A program made the position numbers and the translations under genes. This document shows, one piece after another, positions 10,441 through 21,359 of a stretch of DNA of 64,000 nucleotides. The notes beneath the pieces are model-generated. The model saw only the letters and a program-made list of their open reading frames with translations. It was not told where the DNA came from and searched no databases. Position 1 is the stretch's first letter. Every line of letters starts with the position of its first letter. The stretch covers positions 16,154,234 to 16,218,233 of the forward strand of contig JARZZO010000014.1 in the NCBI GenBank assembly GCA_030544215.1. The letters are read 5' to 3'. The DNA comes from Zantedeschia hybrid cultivar (lineage: Eukaryota > Streptophyta > Magnoliopsida > Alismatales > Araceae).

Positions 10441-12566
10441 TGGCGGCGGTCGACGGCGAGCCGAAGCGGCCTCGTCTGGAAGACATCACCTTCGGCGCAG
10501 AGGACCTGACTGATGTTCAGGTCCCTCATGATGACGCTCTCGTCGTCAACGCTGTAATAAATAACTATGATGTACATAGGATCTTTGTGGATAATGGAAG
10601 TGCCCCAAACATCTTGTTTTACGATTGTTTTGAGAAGATGGGATTGAGTGAGGCTAGCATGAAGCCTCATCGGGGCCCCCTCTTCGGTTTTAACGGCTCG
10701 CCCTGCCGAGTAGAGGGTATTATTCGGCTTCCTGTGACCTTGGGCTCCGCCCCCCGGCAATTGACCGTTGAAACGGACTTTGCCGTTGTAAAGATCGAGT
10801 CAGCCTACAACGCCATATTCGGCCGAAGGCTCATCGGCGGGGTCGGAGCCGTGCCATCATCCTTCCATCAGAAGCTGAAGTTTCATACCAACCACGGGAT
10901 CGGCGAGGCCAAAGGAAACCAAGAAGCAGCCCGGCAGTGCTACATGATTTCGGTCAAAGGGAAGGCCGCAGCCGAAACCCTGACGATCGAGTCATCAGCC
11001 GAGGCATCTCTGGGAGAAACACTCCTCGCCGTCCCTATTCCAGGAGGCGAGGGACGAGTCCTGATGATAGGCTCCGGCCTGGATAAGGTGGAAGCGGAGA
11101 AGCTTACCGAATTCTTGAAAGAGAATCTCGACGTCTTCGCCTGGTCTCCATCGGACATGCCCGGGGTGGACCAGGAGATAGCCGAGCACCGTCTCCATAC
11201 CGATCCCGACCAGCCCCCGGTAAAGCAGAAGCGGCGCACCTTCAATCAAGAAAGGAGAACCGCCATCCAGGCCGAAGTGCAGAAGGGGCTGGACGCCGGA
11301 CACCTCCGAGAGGTGCATCATCCGGAATGGATCGCCAACGTGGTCATGGTGCCAAAGAAAGAGGGCAAATGGCGTATGTGCGTGGACTTCACCAACCTCA
11401 ACAAAGCCTGTCCGATGGACGGCTTTCCGCTGCCTCGGGTAGACCAGGTGGTGGACGCGACGTCCGGCCACGAGCTCTTAAGCTTCCTCGACGCCTATTC
11501 GGGCTACCACCAGATCCGGATGCATCCGGATGACGAGAGTAAAGCCAGCTTCACAACCGATTTGGGCCTGTACTGCTATACCCGAATGTCCTTCGGTCTG
11601 AAGAACGCTGGCGCCACATACCAGCGCCTGGTTAACAAAGTGTTTGCTCCACAGCTGGGCCGGAACATGGAGGTCTACATAGACGACATGTTGGTCAAGA
11701 GCCGTATCGCTTCTGAGCATTTGGCCGACCTAGCCGAGACTTTCTCCGCCCTTAGGCGGTACAAGATTAAGCTGAATCCGGCCAAGTGCGCCTTCGGGGT
11801 AGCCTCCGGCAAATTCCTCGGTTACATGGTCACCCGCCGTGGGGTGGAAGCTAACCCCGAGAAGATTTCGGCCATCATACAGATGCGCCCCCCGGCAAAC
11901 ATCCGAGAGGTACAGAAGCTAAACGGGAAGATCGCAGCCCTCAGTCGCTTCATGTCAAAAGCGGCTGACTACTGTTTCCCCTTCTTCAAACTATTGAAGA
12001 AGGCCAACAACTTCGAGTGGACGGAAGAGTGCCAAGTAGCCTTCGACCAGCTGAAGGCCTACCTCGCCAAAGTCCCCATCTTATCCAAGCCGGTTCCCGG
12101 GGAACCCCTGAGCTTATACCTTGCGGTCTCCGAGACGGCTCTCAGTGCCGTCCTCATCCGAGAGCAAGAAGGTATACAGAAGCCGGTTTACTATACCAGC
12201 CGAGCCCTTCAAGGGGCAGAACTCCGGTACCTTGCCCTAGAAAAGTTAGTTCTGGCCCTTGTCTCGACCGCAAGGAGGCTCCGGCCCTATTTTCTGGCCC
12301 ATTCCGTGAAGGTCCTCACCGACCAGCCCCTGAGACAAGTCCTCTCCCGGCCAGAGGTGTCCGGCAGGCTGGCGAAATGGGCAACCGAGCTAGGAGAGTT
12401 CGATATCTCCTACGCTCCTCGGGTAGTTATAAAGGCCCAGGCATTGGCGGATTTCATCGCCGAACTCACCCCTGGCGCCTCCGAGGCGCCTCATCCAGTG
12501 CCAAACGCCACCGAAGCCGAGGCTACTTCGGCTCCGTACCGGCCGACGAATGGCGACTCTTCGTAG
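10441..12566 (+). CDS. pol: Protease, reverse transcriptase and RNase H of element 1 (in frame with gag)
   Basis: Contiguous with gag, in the same frame. The aspartic protease motif VDNGSAPN lies near 10590. The reverse transcriptase covers about 11200-11850, with WRMCVDFTNLNKACP, SFLDAYSGYHQI, FGLKNAGATYQRL and the catalytic box YIDD at about 11677. The Gypsy-type RNase H follows at about 12090-12340, but its usual first catalytic Asp position reads LAVSET, as in other Tat elements where this domain is degenerate. The frame ends at 12566 just past the start of the next domain, which lies in the -1 frame. The reverse transcriptase itself has no stop. Confidence 0.9.
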
Positions 12567-14272
12567 ACGGCTCCGCCTGCTCCACGGGCAGCGGCGCCGG
12601 ATGGATCCTGGCGTCGCCCGAAGGGGTCGTCACGGAGTACGCCCTGCGCTTCTCCTTCCCGGCAACCAACAATGCCGCCGAGTATGAAGCTCTCATCTCC
12701 GGCCTCCGGGCCGCAAAGAAGCTCGGCGTCCGGAACCTGAAGGCCTTCAGCGATTCCCAGCTAATCGTCAGTCACATCTCCGGGGAGTACGAGGCTTGGG
12801 ACGCAATGATGGCTTCCTATCTTCAGGTGATTCGCAAAATCCTCGCCCAATTTGACTCTTATGAAGTTGTGAGGATTCCGAGAACCGAGAATGCCCGAGC
12901 CGATGCACTTTCCCGGCTGGCGTCCACCCAAGACGGGGGGGGAGGCCGAATGATCCTCGTCGAAGAGCTCGCCGAACCAAGCCTCGGCGAAACCGAGGCC
13001 ATGCTAGTCGCCGAGGCCGAGGCCGAGGCCAAGACATGGATGACCCCCCTCGTCGCTTTCCTTCTCCAAGGAGAAGTCCCGCCAGATCCGAAGGAGGTAA
13101 AGCGCGTTCGACAGCGCTCATCCCACTTTCTTCTTCTGGACGGGGCCCTGTACAAGAAATCCTTCGGCCGGCCGCTGCTGCGGTGCCTCGGCCCAGCTGA
13201 AGCCGACTATGCCACGAAAGAAGTCCATGAAGGGGTATGCGGAGCGCATGCGGGAGGAAGGGCCTTGGCTCACAAGCTTCTAAGACAAGGCTACTGGTGG
13301 CCATCACTCCGAGAGGACGCCTTAGCCCTCGTCCGGCGATGTGACCAATGCCAGAGGTATAGCTCCCTCATCCACCAGGCAGGCGCCCTTCTGACCCCCT
13401 TATCCGACCCCTGGCCTTTCGCCCAGTGGGGACTTGACCTCCTGGGACCTTTTCCCGTTGCCACTGGCCAAAGAAAATTCCTCATCGTGGCTGTAGATTA
13501 TTTCACTAAGTGGGTTGAAGCCGAACCCCTCGCGGCAATAACCGACAGCAACGCTTGGAACTTGGTCTGGAAGTCCCTCATTTGCCGGTTCGGCGTCCCT
13601 CGAGCCATTATCTCTGACAATGGGAAGCAGTTCGACAGCCGGCGGTTCAGCAACAACTGCGCCAGCTTCGGCATACTTCACAAATTTACTTCGGTAGCGC
13701 ATCCTCAAACGAACGGCCAAGTCGAAGTCGTTAACCGAAGCCTCCTACAAGGATTAAAAACCCGCCTCGGCGAAGCTAAGGGCCGATGGGTGGAGGAGCT
13801 GCCAAGTGTTCTGTGGGCTTATCGGACCACGAGCCGAACCCCCACCGGCGAAACTCCCTTTCGCATGGCCTATGGCGTAGAGGCCGTTATTCCGGTGGAG
13901 ATCGGCCTTCCCTCTCCCAGGGTCATTGCTTACGATCCGAAAGCCAACGATGAAGGACTGAAAGACCACCTGGACCTCATTGAAGAGACCCGAGACAGGG
14001 CTCGCGTCCGGCTGGCCGCTTATCAACAGCGCATGGCGAAGTACCACAACACTCGAGTAAAGCCCCGAAGCTTTGAAGCAGGGAGCCTCGTGTTGAGGAA
14101 CGCTCATGCTTCCAAACCAGCCGAAGCCTCAGGAAAACTTGCCCCCAACTGGGAGGGGCCTTATCGAGTCAGGGAGGTGATCAGGCGTGGAGCTTATCGG
14201 TTGGAGACCCTTTCGGGCCAGCCTCTCCCTCGCACCTGGAATGTTGAGCGCCTTCGGCGTTACTATGTGTAA
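12540..14272 (+). CDS. pol: Archaeal-type RNase H and integrase of element 1 (-1 frame)
   Basis: Coding resumes one base back from the upstream pol frame, in the overlap around 12500-12566. The second RNase H retains its acidic residues: LFVDGSACS, NNAAEYEALI, FSDSQLIVSHISG and NARADALSRL. Integrase follows with the His/Cys zinc domain (HAGGRALAHKLL, then CDQC) and catalytic sites in WGLDLLGPF, IISDNGKQF and NGQVEVVNRSLL. It ends with the conserved C-terminal block (NWEGPYRV to NVERLRRYYV). No chromodomain follows. A one-base deletion near 12,530 would explain the frame change. No heptameric slip site is evident, so mutation is more likely than programmed frameshifting. Confidence 0.9.
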
Positions 14273-14325
14273 GTCACTTTTTCACGGGCTTACAGCCGCA
14301 GAGTATGAATAAAGACTTCTTTTGT

Positions 14326-15260
14326 CAGGAGGCATGGTATTCTCTCTAAGTCCGTGTAAACCGTACCGGGAGTGGCTTCGGCCATGCAAACCGTATCGGG
14401 AGCGGCATGGTATTCTCTCTAAGTCCGTGTAAACCGTACCGGGAGTGGCTTCGACCATGCAAACCGTATCGGGAGCGGCATGGTATTCTATAAGTCCGTG
14501 TAAACCGTACCGGGAGTGGCTTCGGCCATGCAAACCGTATCGGGAGCGGCATGTTATTCTCTCTAAGACCGTGTAAACCGTACCGGGAGTGGCTTCGGCC
14601 ATGCAAACCGTATCGGGAGCGGCATGGTATTCTCTAAGTCCGTGTAAACCGTACCGGGAGTGGCTTCGGCCATGCAAACCGTATCGGGAGCGGCATGGTA
14701 TTCTCTAAGTCCGTGTAAACCGTACCGGGAGTGGCTTCGGCCATGCAAACCGTATCGGGAGCGGCATGGTATTCTCTAAGTCCGTGTAAACCGTACCGGG
14801 AGTGGCTTCGGCCATGCAAACCGTATCGGGAGCGGCATGGTATTCTCTAAGTCCGTGTAAACCGTACCGGGAGTGGCTTCGGCCATGCAAACCGTATCGG
14901 GAGCGGCATGGTATTCTCTAAGTCCGTGTAAACCGTACCGAGAGTGGCTTCGGCCATGCAAACCGTATCGGGAGCGGCATGGTATTCTCTAAATCCGTGT
15001 AAACCGTACCGGGAGTGGCTTCGGCCATGCAAACCGTATCGGGAGCGGCGTGTTATTCTTTCTAAGTCCGTGTAAACCGTACCGGGAGTGGCTTCGGCCA
15101 TGCAAACCGTATCGGGAGCGGCATGGTATTCTCTAAGTCCGTGTAAACCGTACCGGGAGTGGCTTCGGCCATGCAAACCGTATCGGGAGCGGCGTGTTAT
15201 TCTTTCTAAGTCCGTGTAAACCGTACCGGGAGTGGCTTCGGCCATGCAAACCGTATCGGG
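14326..15260 (+). repeat. 71-bp tandem array, about 13 copies
   Basis: The unit contains GTGTAAACCGTACCGGGAGT and, 30 bp on, ATGCAAACCGTATCGGGAGC, so each 71-bp unit is built from two diverged halves. Copies begin near 14354, 14428, 14499, 14570 and so on to about 15216. Most are exactly 71 bp, and a few have a 3-4 bp extension (TCTCTCTAAG or TTTCTAAG). The array lies between the stop of pol and the end of the antisense gene. Minus-strand open frames in it are a by-product of the repeat and are not genes. Confidence 0.95.
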
Positions 15261-15500
15261 AAGCGGCAAGGTATAAGTCCGCAAGTAATCCTGATCCGAG
15301 GGTGGCTTCGGCCACGTATACCGAATCGGGAAGCGGCAAAGTATAAGCCCGCAAATAACCCGTACCGATCGGGAAGCGGCATAGCTTTTCTAAAAAATCC
15401 GCGGGTAATCCTGATCCGGGAATGGCTCCGGCCACATATACCGATTCGGGAAGCGGCAAGGCATATCTAAGTTCGCGCAAGCGGAAGCAGGAATGACTTC
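15261..15500 (+). repeat. Degenerate extension of the 71-bp array
   Basis: Half-unit-like copies with longer spacing (ATCGGGAAGCGGCA and TGGCTTCGGCCAC repeated) carry on from the regular array with many substitutions, as expected at the older edge of a tandem array. Confidence 0.75.
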
Positions 15501-15723
15501 GGCCATCCGACAAACGTAAGAAGCAGCCAGATGTCCCTTCGGGATCATGTGGACCACAATAGTAAAGGCCCCGGCCGAATACTGTGGCAACATTCTGTCC
15601 GAACCTACAATCGGGTCTCGGCCTTGCAAGCTATGGCGAACGACGACAGGACCTCAGGCTCCTGAAGGGCTATATTCGGTCAATCATACGCAAACACCGA
15701 GGTAAAGCCAAACACATTCCTTG

Positions 15724-15731
15724 TATTTATA
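15724..15731 (-). promoter_or_regulatory. Second antisense TATA-like box
   Basis: The minus strand reads CTCTATAAATACAAGG. It shares CTATAAATACAAG with the box at 18629-18636. It lies downstream of the antisense gene and points into the 71-bp array and pol. Activity is unknown. Confidence 0.4.
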
Positions 15732-15815
15732 GAGAAGGAAGTACAAAAACCGGCCATATCCTAGGCCGAGGGCTTACAACAGAAGAAGAGGCAGGAACCG
15801 GGGAAGATCCCCACA

Positions 15816-18360
15816 TCATTCTTCGGCTTCGGCCTCCTCCGCCTCGGCTGCGGCTTGTCCCAGAGAGAGAGAGGGAGAGGGAGAGTCGACGATCTGCACC
15901 GCTTCAGGAGCGGCAGCCTCCTCAGCGGTAACCTCCTCGTCAGCGGCCTCCTCAGGGACAGCTTCCTCGGGGACCCCCTCAGCAGGCGCAGCTTCATCAT
16001 CTGGCGCAGGAGTCAAGGCCCTCTCGGCCATAAGTCCCTGCCACCAAGACAGGAGCTCCTTGGCTTCCGCGCCCCTCGGTAGGTCGACCCCAGTCAGATC
16101 GACACTCGGGCAGGCCCTCTGAGCGACAGCCAACCCAAGGTCGAAGACGGAGGAGGAAGCCTGCACTTGAGCTTGGATGATCTCTTCAGTGAAGTCCGGG
16201 CCGGCCTTGTATTCGGCTACGGCCAAGTCTGCCACCTCCTCCAGCTCCCGCTTCAGCGCCGATACCTCCTCGGCGTGCCGCTGCTTCTCCGAGGCCCGCC
16301 GGGAGTCCTTCTCTTGAATCTGGGCCTTGAGGGCCCGGATCTTGGACTGAGCCGCGGCGAGCTCCCCCTCGGCCTTCGCCTTGGCCTCGGCAGAAGCGCG
16401 GGCCTCAGCTGTCTTCTCCGCCAGCTGCGCCCGCACCTGGGCACTCGAGGTCACGAGCCCCTCGACTAGAGGCTCGATGTCGGGCACCACCGAAGCACCC
16501 TCGCCCGAGCCATCCGACTCTCTCTCGGCCTCCAGGAGCTGAAGCCGGAGCTGCTCCTGATGGTGCATCAGGACGCTGCCTGTCACCGCAGCCTGCGAAC
16601 CGAAAGCGAACAGTGATCAGAAAAAAGGAAAATCAAGAGAAAGCGAAGGAAAGCTCGACTGAAGCACCTACAAGCGTATTACCTGGACAGACAGCCGAGC
16701 GCTCATCGCCGCCAGGCTGAGGACCGAATGGTGCTTCAGCCCTTCAAAGGTCGAAGGGAGAGTGAGACTGCGGAGCAGACGGAGGCACGTCTGCGAGTCC
16801 TCCATACTCTCGTCCTCATAGATCCCCGGTTCGGGGCGCCACCACTTGCGCTGCACCCGTGGAGCCTGCGACCCGGCGCCTTCGTCGCCGACCCCGGCCG
16901 CTACAGCCGAAGGAGAATCGCCCCTCGGCGCCTCAGGAGATGCCAGCCTCGCGGCCCTTCGGGCCTCGGCACTCCTTCTGATCAGCGGAGTCTCCTCCGC
17001 ATCTACGGCCTCTTCCGACCGGGGGCGCTTCGACGCTCGGCCGCCCCTTCGAGCGGCGAATTTCGACTTTCGCTCCCTCTCGAGAGCGGCAGCAGCGGCA
17101 CGGCCCTCAGAAGAAGCCGCAGTCCTTGGGACCCCGCCTCGGGTCCTCGGGGGCCCGGCGCCTCGGCCGGGCCTGCCTGCCGCCTGCGGGGTCAGTGCTC
17201 GGCCCGGACCGCGCCGGTCGGATATCCGGTCGAGGAGGGAGTCTAGATTGGCCATCGCTGCAAGCAAGAAAACCCGTCAGAAACAAAACAGAGAACAAGT
17301 GCAAACTCAAAACCGACTTACCCTCGGCCGAAACTTCATCAGCATCCTCAGCCGGAAGAGCTTCGGCCAGAGGAGCGGCGGCCCTTCCTCCGCGGCCCCG
17401 CGGAGTCTCCCCGGGAGGAAGATAAGGGAAGGCCCGCACCGGATCGGACCTCGGATCCGGCCATACCCCGGCGGTCACCAGACGCTCCGACGCGCTGAGA
17501 AGCCCCCAGACACTATACGGGGCCATCATCTGGATGCGACGCACGAGGATGCTCTGGACCGGAGTAAGGGTAGGAGGATCCGAGAGGCCCGCAGCCAGCG
17601 GCGCCCATTCAGTAGGGAAGGGCCACAAACCCTTCTCCTTCTCCGGCAGGGAGACGAAGACGAACTTCCTCTTCCAGCCGTGGATGGACGAAGGCTTCCC
17701 GGAGAATACGCTTCGCCCAACCCGAGGGACGAAGCAATACCACTCGGACTTCCCCTGCGTCTGAATTTTGAAGAGACAGCGGAAGACATTGATAGAAGGG
17801 CGGATCTTCACTTGAGCAAAAACGCTCAAGAAACCGTATACGGTGCGCCAGGAGTTGGGAAAGAGCTGAGACGGAGCCAGCCCGTAGAAACTGGGAAGGT
17901 TGATGACGAAGGTGGGGAGTGGAAGACGGAAACCCGCCTCGAAGCTATCAACGTAAATGGAGAAGGAACCCGGGCGGAAAGTGTTAGCCCGGGTGGCGGA
18001 GTCAGGCCGAATGACCGTCGTCTAGGAAGGGAGCTGGAAGTAGGAGACCAGACGCGTAACCTCCGCGTCCGAAAGGGCGCAGGAGGCTTCCGAAGCCATA
18101 TCCGGACGACGGCGTCCCGAAGTAGAAGCCTGGCCTGGGCTCCGGGCCTCTTCGGCATACTCGGCCCCGGAGGTCTCGGCCCCGGAAACCTCGGCTCCGG
18201 AAGCCTCGGACCCCTCGGTCCCGGAGACCTCGGGTTCTTCGGACATTGCTGGGGCAGAGGAGTCTGAGGTGAGGGGATCCGACAAGAGAGATCGCAGGGA
18301 GCGGGAAGGGGTATACTCCTCGTCCGAAGGAGTAATCTCACTAGAAGAATCCCGGACCAT
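15816..18360 (-). pseudogene. Antisense gene of element 1: putative gypsy-type transposon protein with coiled coil, one TAG
   Basis: Three exons on the strand opposite gag-pol: 18360-17322, 17257-16683 and 16592-15816. The introns are 64 and 90 bp. The first runs GTAAGTCGG to TTGCAG and the second GTAATACG to TTCGCAG. The summed length is divisible by three (796 codons plus stop). The start ATG at 18360 is the first in frame below the TATA box. After an acidic Ser/Glu-rich N-terminus comes the plant domain usually named 'putative gypsy type transposon' (motifs FRPGSFSIYVDSFEAGFRLP, FYGLAPSQLFPNSWR, WKRKFVFVSL). Exon 2 is basic with KRPRSEE, possibly a nuclear signal. Exon 3 is a long Ala/Glu/Lys coiled coil with an acidic tail. 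One TAG at 18022-18024 interrupts exon 1. Comparable antisense frames are known in Tat elements such as maize Grande. Function is unknown. Confidence 0.8.
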
Positions 18361-18628
18361 AAGGCCACGAAGGGAAGGAGGAAAGCTGGGGCTTACTCGC
18401 AGAAAGGGGGAAGAAGGTCTCTCCTGAGCCGAGTGCGGCTCCTCAAACCTCCCAGTTCCACCAGCGATGCGCTCCAAGGAATGGGGACCTTCCCACAGTG
18501 GCCGGCGAGCTCGGACGAAGCCTTCAGGAAGCTAGCTTTCCGCAGGAGAGGGAAGAAGAGCTTGGGAGGTTGTAGAGAAAACGTAGGCACAGCGGCAGGA
18601 AGAAGAACAGTACCCTGTTGAGGGCTTG

Positions 18629-18636
18629 TATTTATA
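18629..18636 (-). promoter_or_regulatory. TATA box of the element 1 antisense gene
   Basis: The minus strand reads CTCTATAAATACAAGCCC about 270 bp upstream of the ATG at 18360. This implies start of transcription near 18600 and a leader of about 240 nt. It gives the antisense gene a promoter inside the element, independent of the LTR. Confidence 0.65.
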
Positions 18637-19206
18637 GAGCTCGCTCGGAGCGCCTCCCGCCGAAGCCAACGGCCGAGATCGTCCCGTTCGTCTCCTCGCC
18701 CCTCTCAGATGCACGCCACGTGCGTCGTCCTTCGGCAATGATGACGAACCAGCTCCGGGACTTGCAGCAAAGCAATCGACCGCCGAGGGCGCTCCGACCC
18801 TTCGGCTGACCGCCCGATACGCGCGCTGAAGGTGAAAGAGGCGGCAATCCGAGTGAAGCCTCGCGCAGAGAGCCGAGGCGATCTGCGACCAGAGAGCGGT
18901 CAGGATCCTTTTGTGTTTTCGACGGAGCGGCCGGATGCGCGACGCGTGTCCCGTGCTTCCTCGCGAGGCGACGCGCCATCCCGTCCATTTAATGAAGCCT
19001 GACACGAGTCAGAGGGCTCGGCCCCTTTCGGCTTCTTGGCTCCGAGGCGTCATCGCCACCCCGAACGGAAATGAAGCAACCGCATGGCCCTCGGCCGACC
19101 GAGGGCCCCCTCTTCCCAATAAAAAAGGAGAGCAGAGCTTCGGGTAAGACACCTGTCACGATGCTCTTTTGACAGCTTCGGGCTATACTCTCGCCATCTC
19201 ATAACT

Positions 19207-19228
19207 GAGGAAGACAAGAGTGGGGGGC
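19207..19228 (+). other. Polypurine tract
   Basis: GAGGAAGACAAGAGTGGGGGG, purine-rich, ends 4 nt before the 3' LTR. This is the standard plus-strand priming site. Confidence 0.85.
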
Positions 19229-19232
19229 TATG

Positions 19233-20288
19233 TGATGAGGCAGAATCCGATTCGGCCCATTAGAGCAGGCCCAAACCCCGTTCAGCCCAACAGCAGCAGT
19301 ATCAGGCCCTCCGGGAGCCTCCGGCCCATCGGCGGCCCTGCAGCCCTCGGCCCAGTAAGCGGTACCGTCGCTCCCGGCCCAACAGGCTTCAGCCCGTCAA
19401 GCGGCCCACCAGCCTTCGGTCCGGGAACAGCACGGCTGCCCAAGGCCCAGCAGGCTTCAGCCCCTCAGCGGCCCAACCCCCTTCGGCCCGATAGCCGAGT
19501 CCGGCCCACTCCAGTGGCGGATCAGACACTATGGCGGTTTACCAGTAAGCCCAAACATAGTCCTATATCGGCTACCACCGTTAACCAACCTCTATCTTCT
19601 GCTATAAATACATCGCTATTTATTGCCAAAGGTATGCAACTCTTTGCCTCCGAGACCCTTAAGGACTACGGTCCAAATAGCATTAAAGCTACTTCTTGCC
19701 TTCTGAATCGAATCATCTTCAGAAGCTAACTTGACCGTCGGAGGGGGTTCCGAAGGGCCAGAGCCCGGGACTCCTGCTGACCGGTTTCTTCTTCTTTCCC
19801 TCCTGCAGGAGCTCGGTTCGAATCATCGCCGACCTTCCCGAGTCGGTCTCGGCCGCCGACCTCGGATTCCTCTCCTTAGTCTCGACGCCGTCCGACGGCT
19901 GCCCCGCAAAGGGAGGTTCGGCCCCGCGCTGTCCCTTCGTCCGACAAAAAAGTTCTCTTGGGCTCACTATCCAAGAGCAAGCCGAGTCCGAGACCATTCC
20001 GGCCTCGGACCGTCGGCTTCGGCTTCATCGCCTGTCAGCCGTATAGCCAGGAAGAGCTTCATCCGCGTCGCCCCTTCGCCCGCCGAAGGAGCCTCTGCCC
20101 CGACTTTCCGGGGACGAGTCCGCACCGACCGAGGCGCCCTTCGGCCTTCGGACCCTCGTCTCCCCCTCCGCTCCCTCGGCCTTCCGGATCCCCGTCGGAC
20201 CTCAGCAACACCGATCCGAACCGGCTTCGGATCCATTTCTCCGGGTTCCAGCCTCGGAATCCGGTCGTGATAGATCCAGTCTACATCA
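19233..20288 (+). repeat. 3' LTR of element 1
   Basis: It has the same length and ends as the 5' LTR. Substitutions by eye include three adjacent changes after the A-run near 19948 and three near 19750. It is followed directly by the target duplication AGTAC. Confidence 0.97.
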
Positions 20289-20293
20289 AGTAC

Positions 20294-21359
20294 TATGAAT
20301 CATATCATGCGAATCGGATGCAAGCCAGATCGAGTTGCTATTATGGTTTTAAAATCATTAGCCCGATGCAGTGATTAGCCCTTTCACCCAGCTAGCTAGA
20401 TGTGGACCGGGACTCCACGAACTCAAAGGCTCCCTTTACTTTCCTGTTCCCATCTGCGAAACATTCCAATCCGAAGGGCACGAGTCTGTTCAAATTAACT
20501 TGCATGTGCTCTTCTTTCCAAGACAAAGGCCCCTCTTACTTTTCGTTCAGATATCACTAACAAGGCAAGCATGTCGTTGTCTAATAAAAAGAAAGCAAGG
20601 CATCGCTTCATTTCGATTGACCTCTCGCTAACTGATGATTGTACGATAGGTAGAAACAGTCCTCTACGGTTGATCAACAGCCTGAAACAGTGCCCTGATC
20701 TGGAGCTAGCTCAAGCTCAGAGAGTGACAGTGAGAGAGAGAGAGAGAACAGAACAGTGCCCTGATCTGGAGAGAGAGAGAGAGAGAGAGAACAGGACAGT
20801 GCCCTTATCTGGACCTAACACTATGAATTTAAAAATTTAAAATCTACTTTATCTATGGATTAAAATTTTCATATGAACATATCCAAACATGTGACATAAA
20901 AACAACCGTCTTACTTTTATCAAACTGTTAAGAGATAGTTTTGCGGTTGTGTGTGGATGGATGTATAAGGTACATGATCATTCGAAAACGAAAACAGGTT
21001 GACGGATGTGGAAATGAGTGTTTTTATTTTCGACTGTTATAATTATCGGAAATCTATTTCATTTCATATAACTTAACGGATGATCTTTAACGGAGTTCCA
21101 TGTCTATTTATAAAAATGGAAACATAGTAGATAATCGGAACTTGAATATCTATTGACAACCCTAGTTACATGTATACAATACTCTCAATATAGAGAGAAG
21201 AAAGCAAAGAGCTATACATGTTTTTTGTTGTGAAATGATATCACTAAAAGAGGATTAAGTCGACAGTTTATCGTCCATGCACATTGGAAAATAAATTTCC
21301 CTCACACTCCATAGTAACAAAGAAATATGAACCGTAGTTAAAAGTAGTAAACCACACAA
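20294..21359. other. Intergenic DNA with GA microsatellites
   Basis: This is the right half of the insertion target. GA runs at about 20728-20748 and 20770-20791 are interleaved with three copies of ACAGTGCCCTKATCTGGA (near 20687, 20754 and 20798). No coding signature is seen. Confidence 0.6.

Larger units (their letters stand above)
7671..20288 (+). mobile_element. Element 1: complete Ty3/Gypsy Tat-lineage LTR retrotransposon
   Basis: A 12,618-bp element bounded by two LTRs of identical length (1056 bp) starting TGATGAGG and ending TACATCA. It is flanked by a perfect 5-bp target duplication AGTAC (7666-7670 and 20289-20293). The order is LTR, PBS, gag, protease, reverse transcriptase, RNase H, a second archaeal-type RNase H, integrase, tandem array, antisense gene, polypurine tract, LTR. 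The dual RNase H and lack of a chromodomain place it in the Tat clade. About 17 substitutions separate the LTRs by eye (about 1.6%), so the insertion is recent. Two in-frame TAG codons and one frameshift in gag-pol make it non-autonomous as read. Confidence 0.97.

Noticed and set aside
12500..12566. Programmed -1 frameshift between RNase H and the second RNase H of element 1
   Set aside because: No slippery heptamer or downstream structure is apparent; a one-base deletion explains it more simply.
14326..15260. CRISPR-like array
   Set aside because: The repeats are contiguous with no unique spacers and sit inside a plant retrotransposon.
14282..15284. Several overlapping minus-strand open frames of 60-145 codons over the 71-bp array (repeated HGRSHSRYGLHG)
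   Set aside because: They arise because the repeat lacks stops in some frames. The same peptide recurs in all frames and matches no protein.
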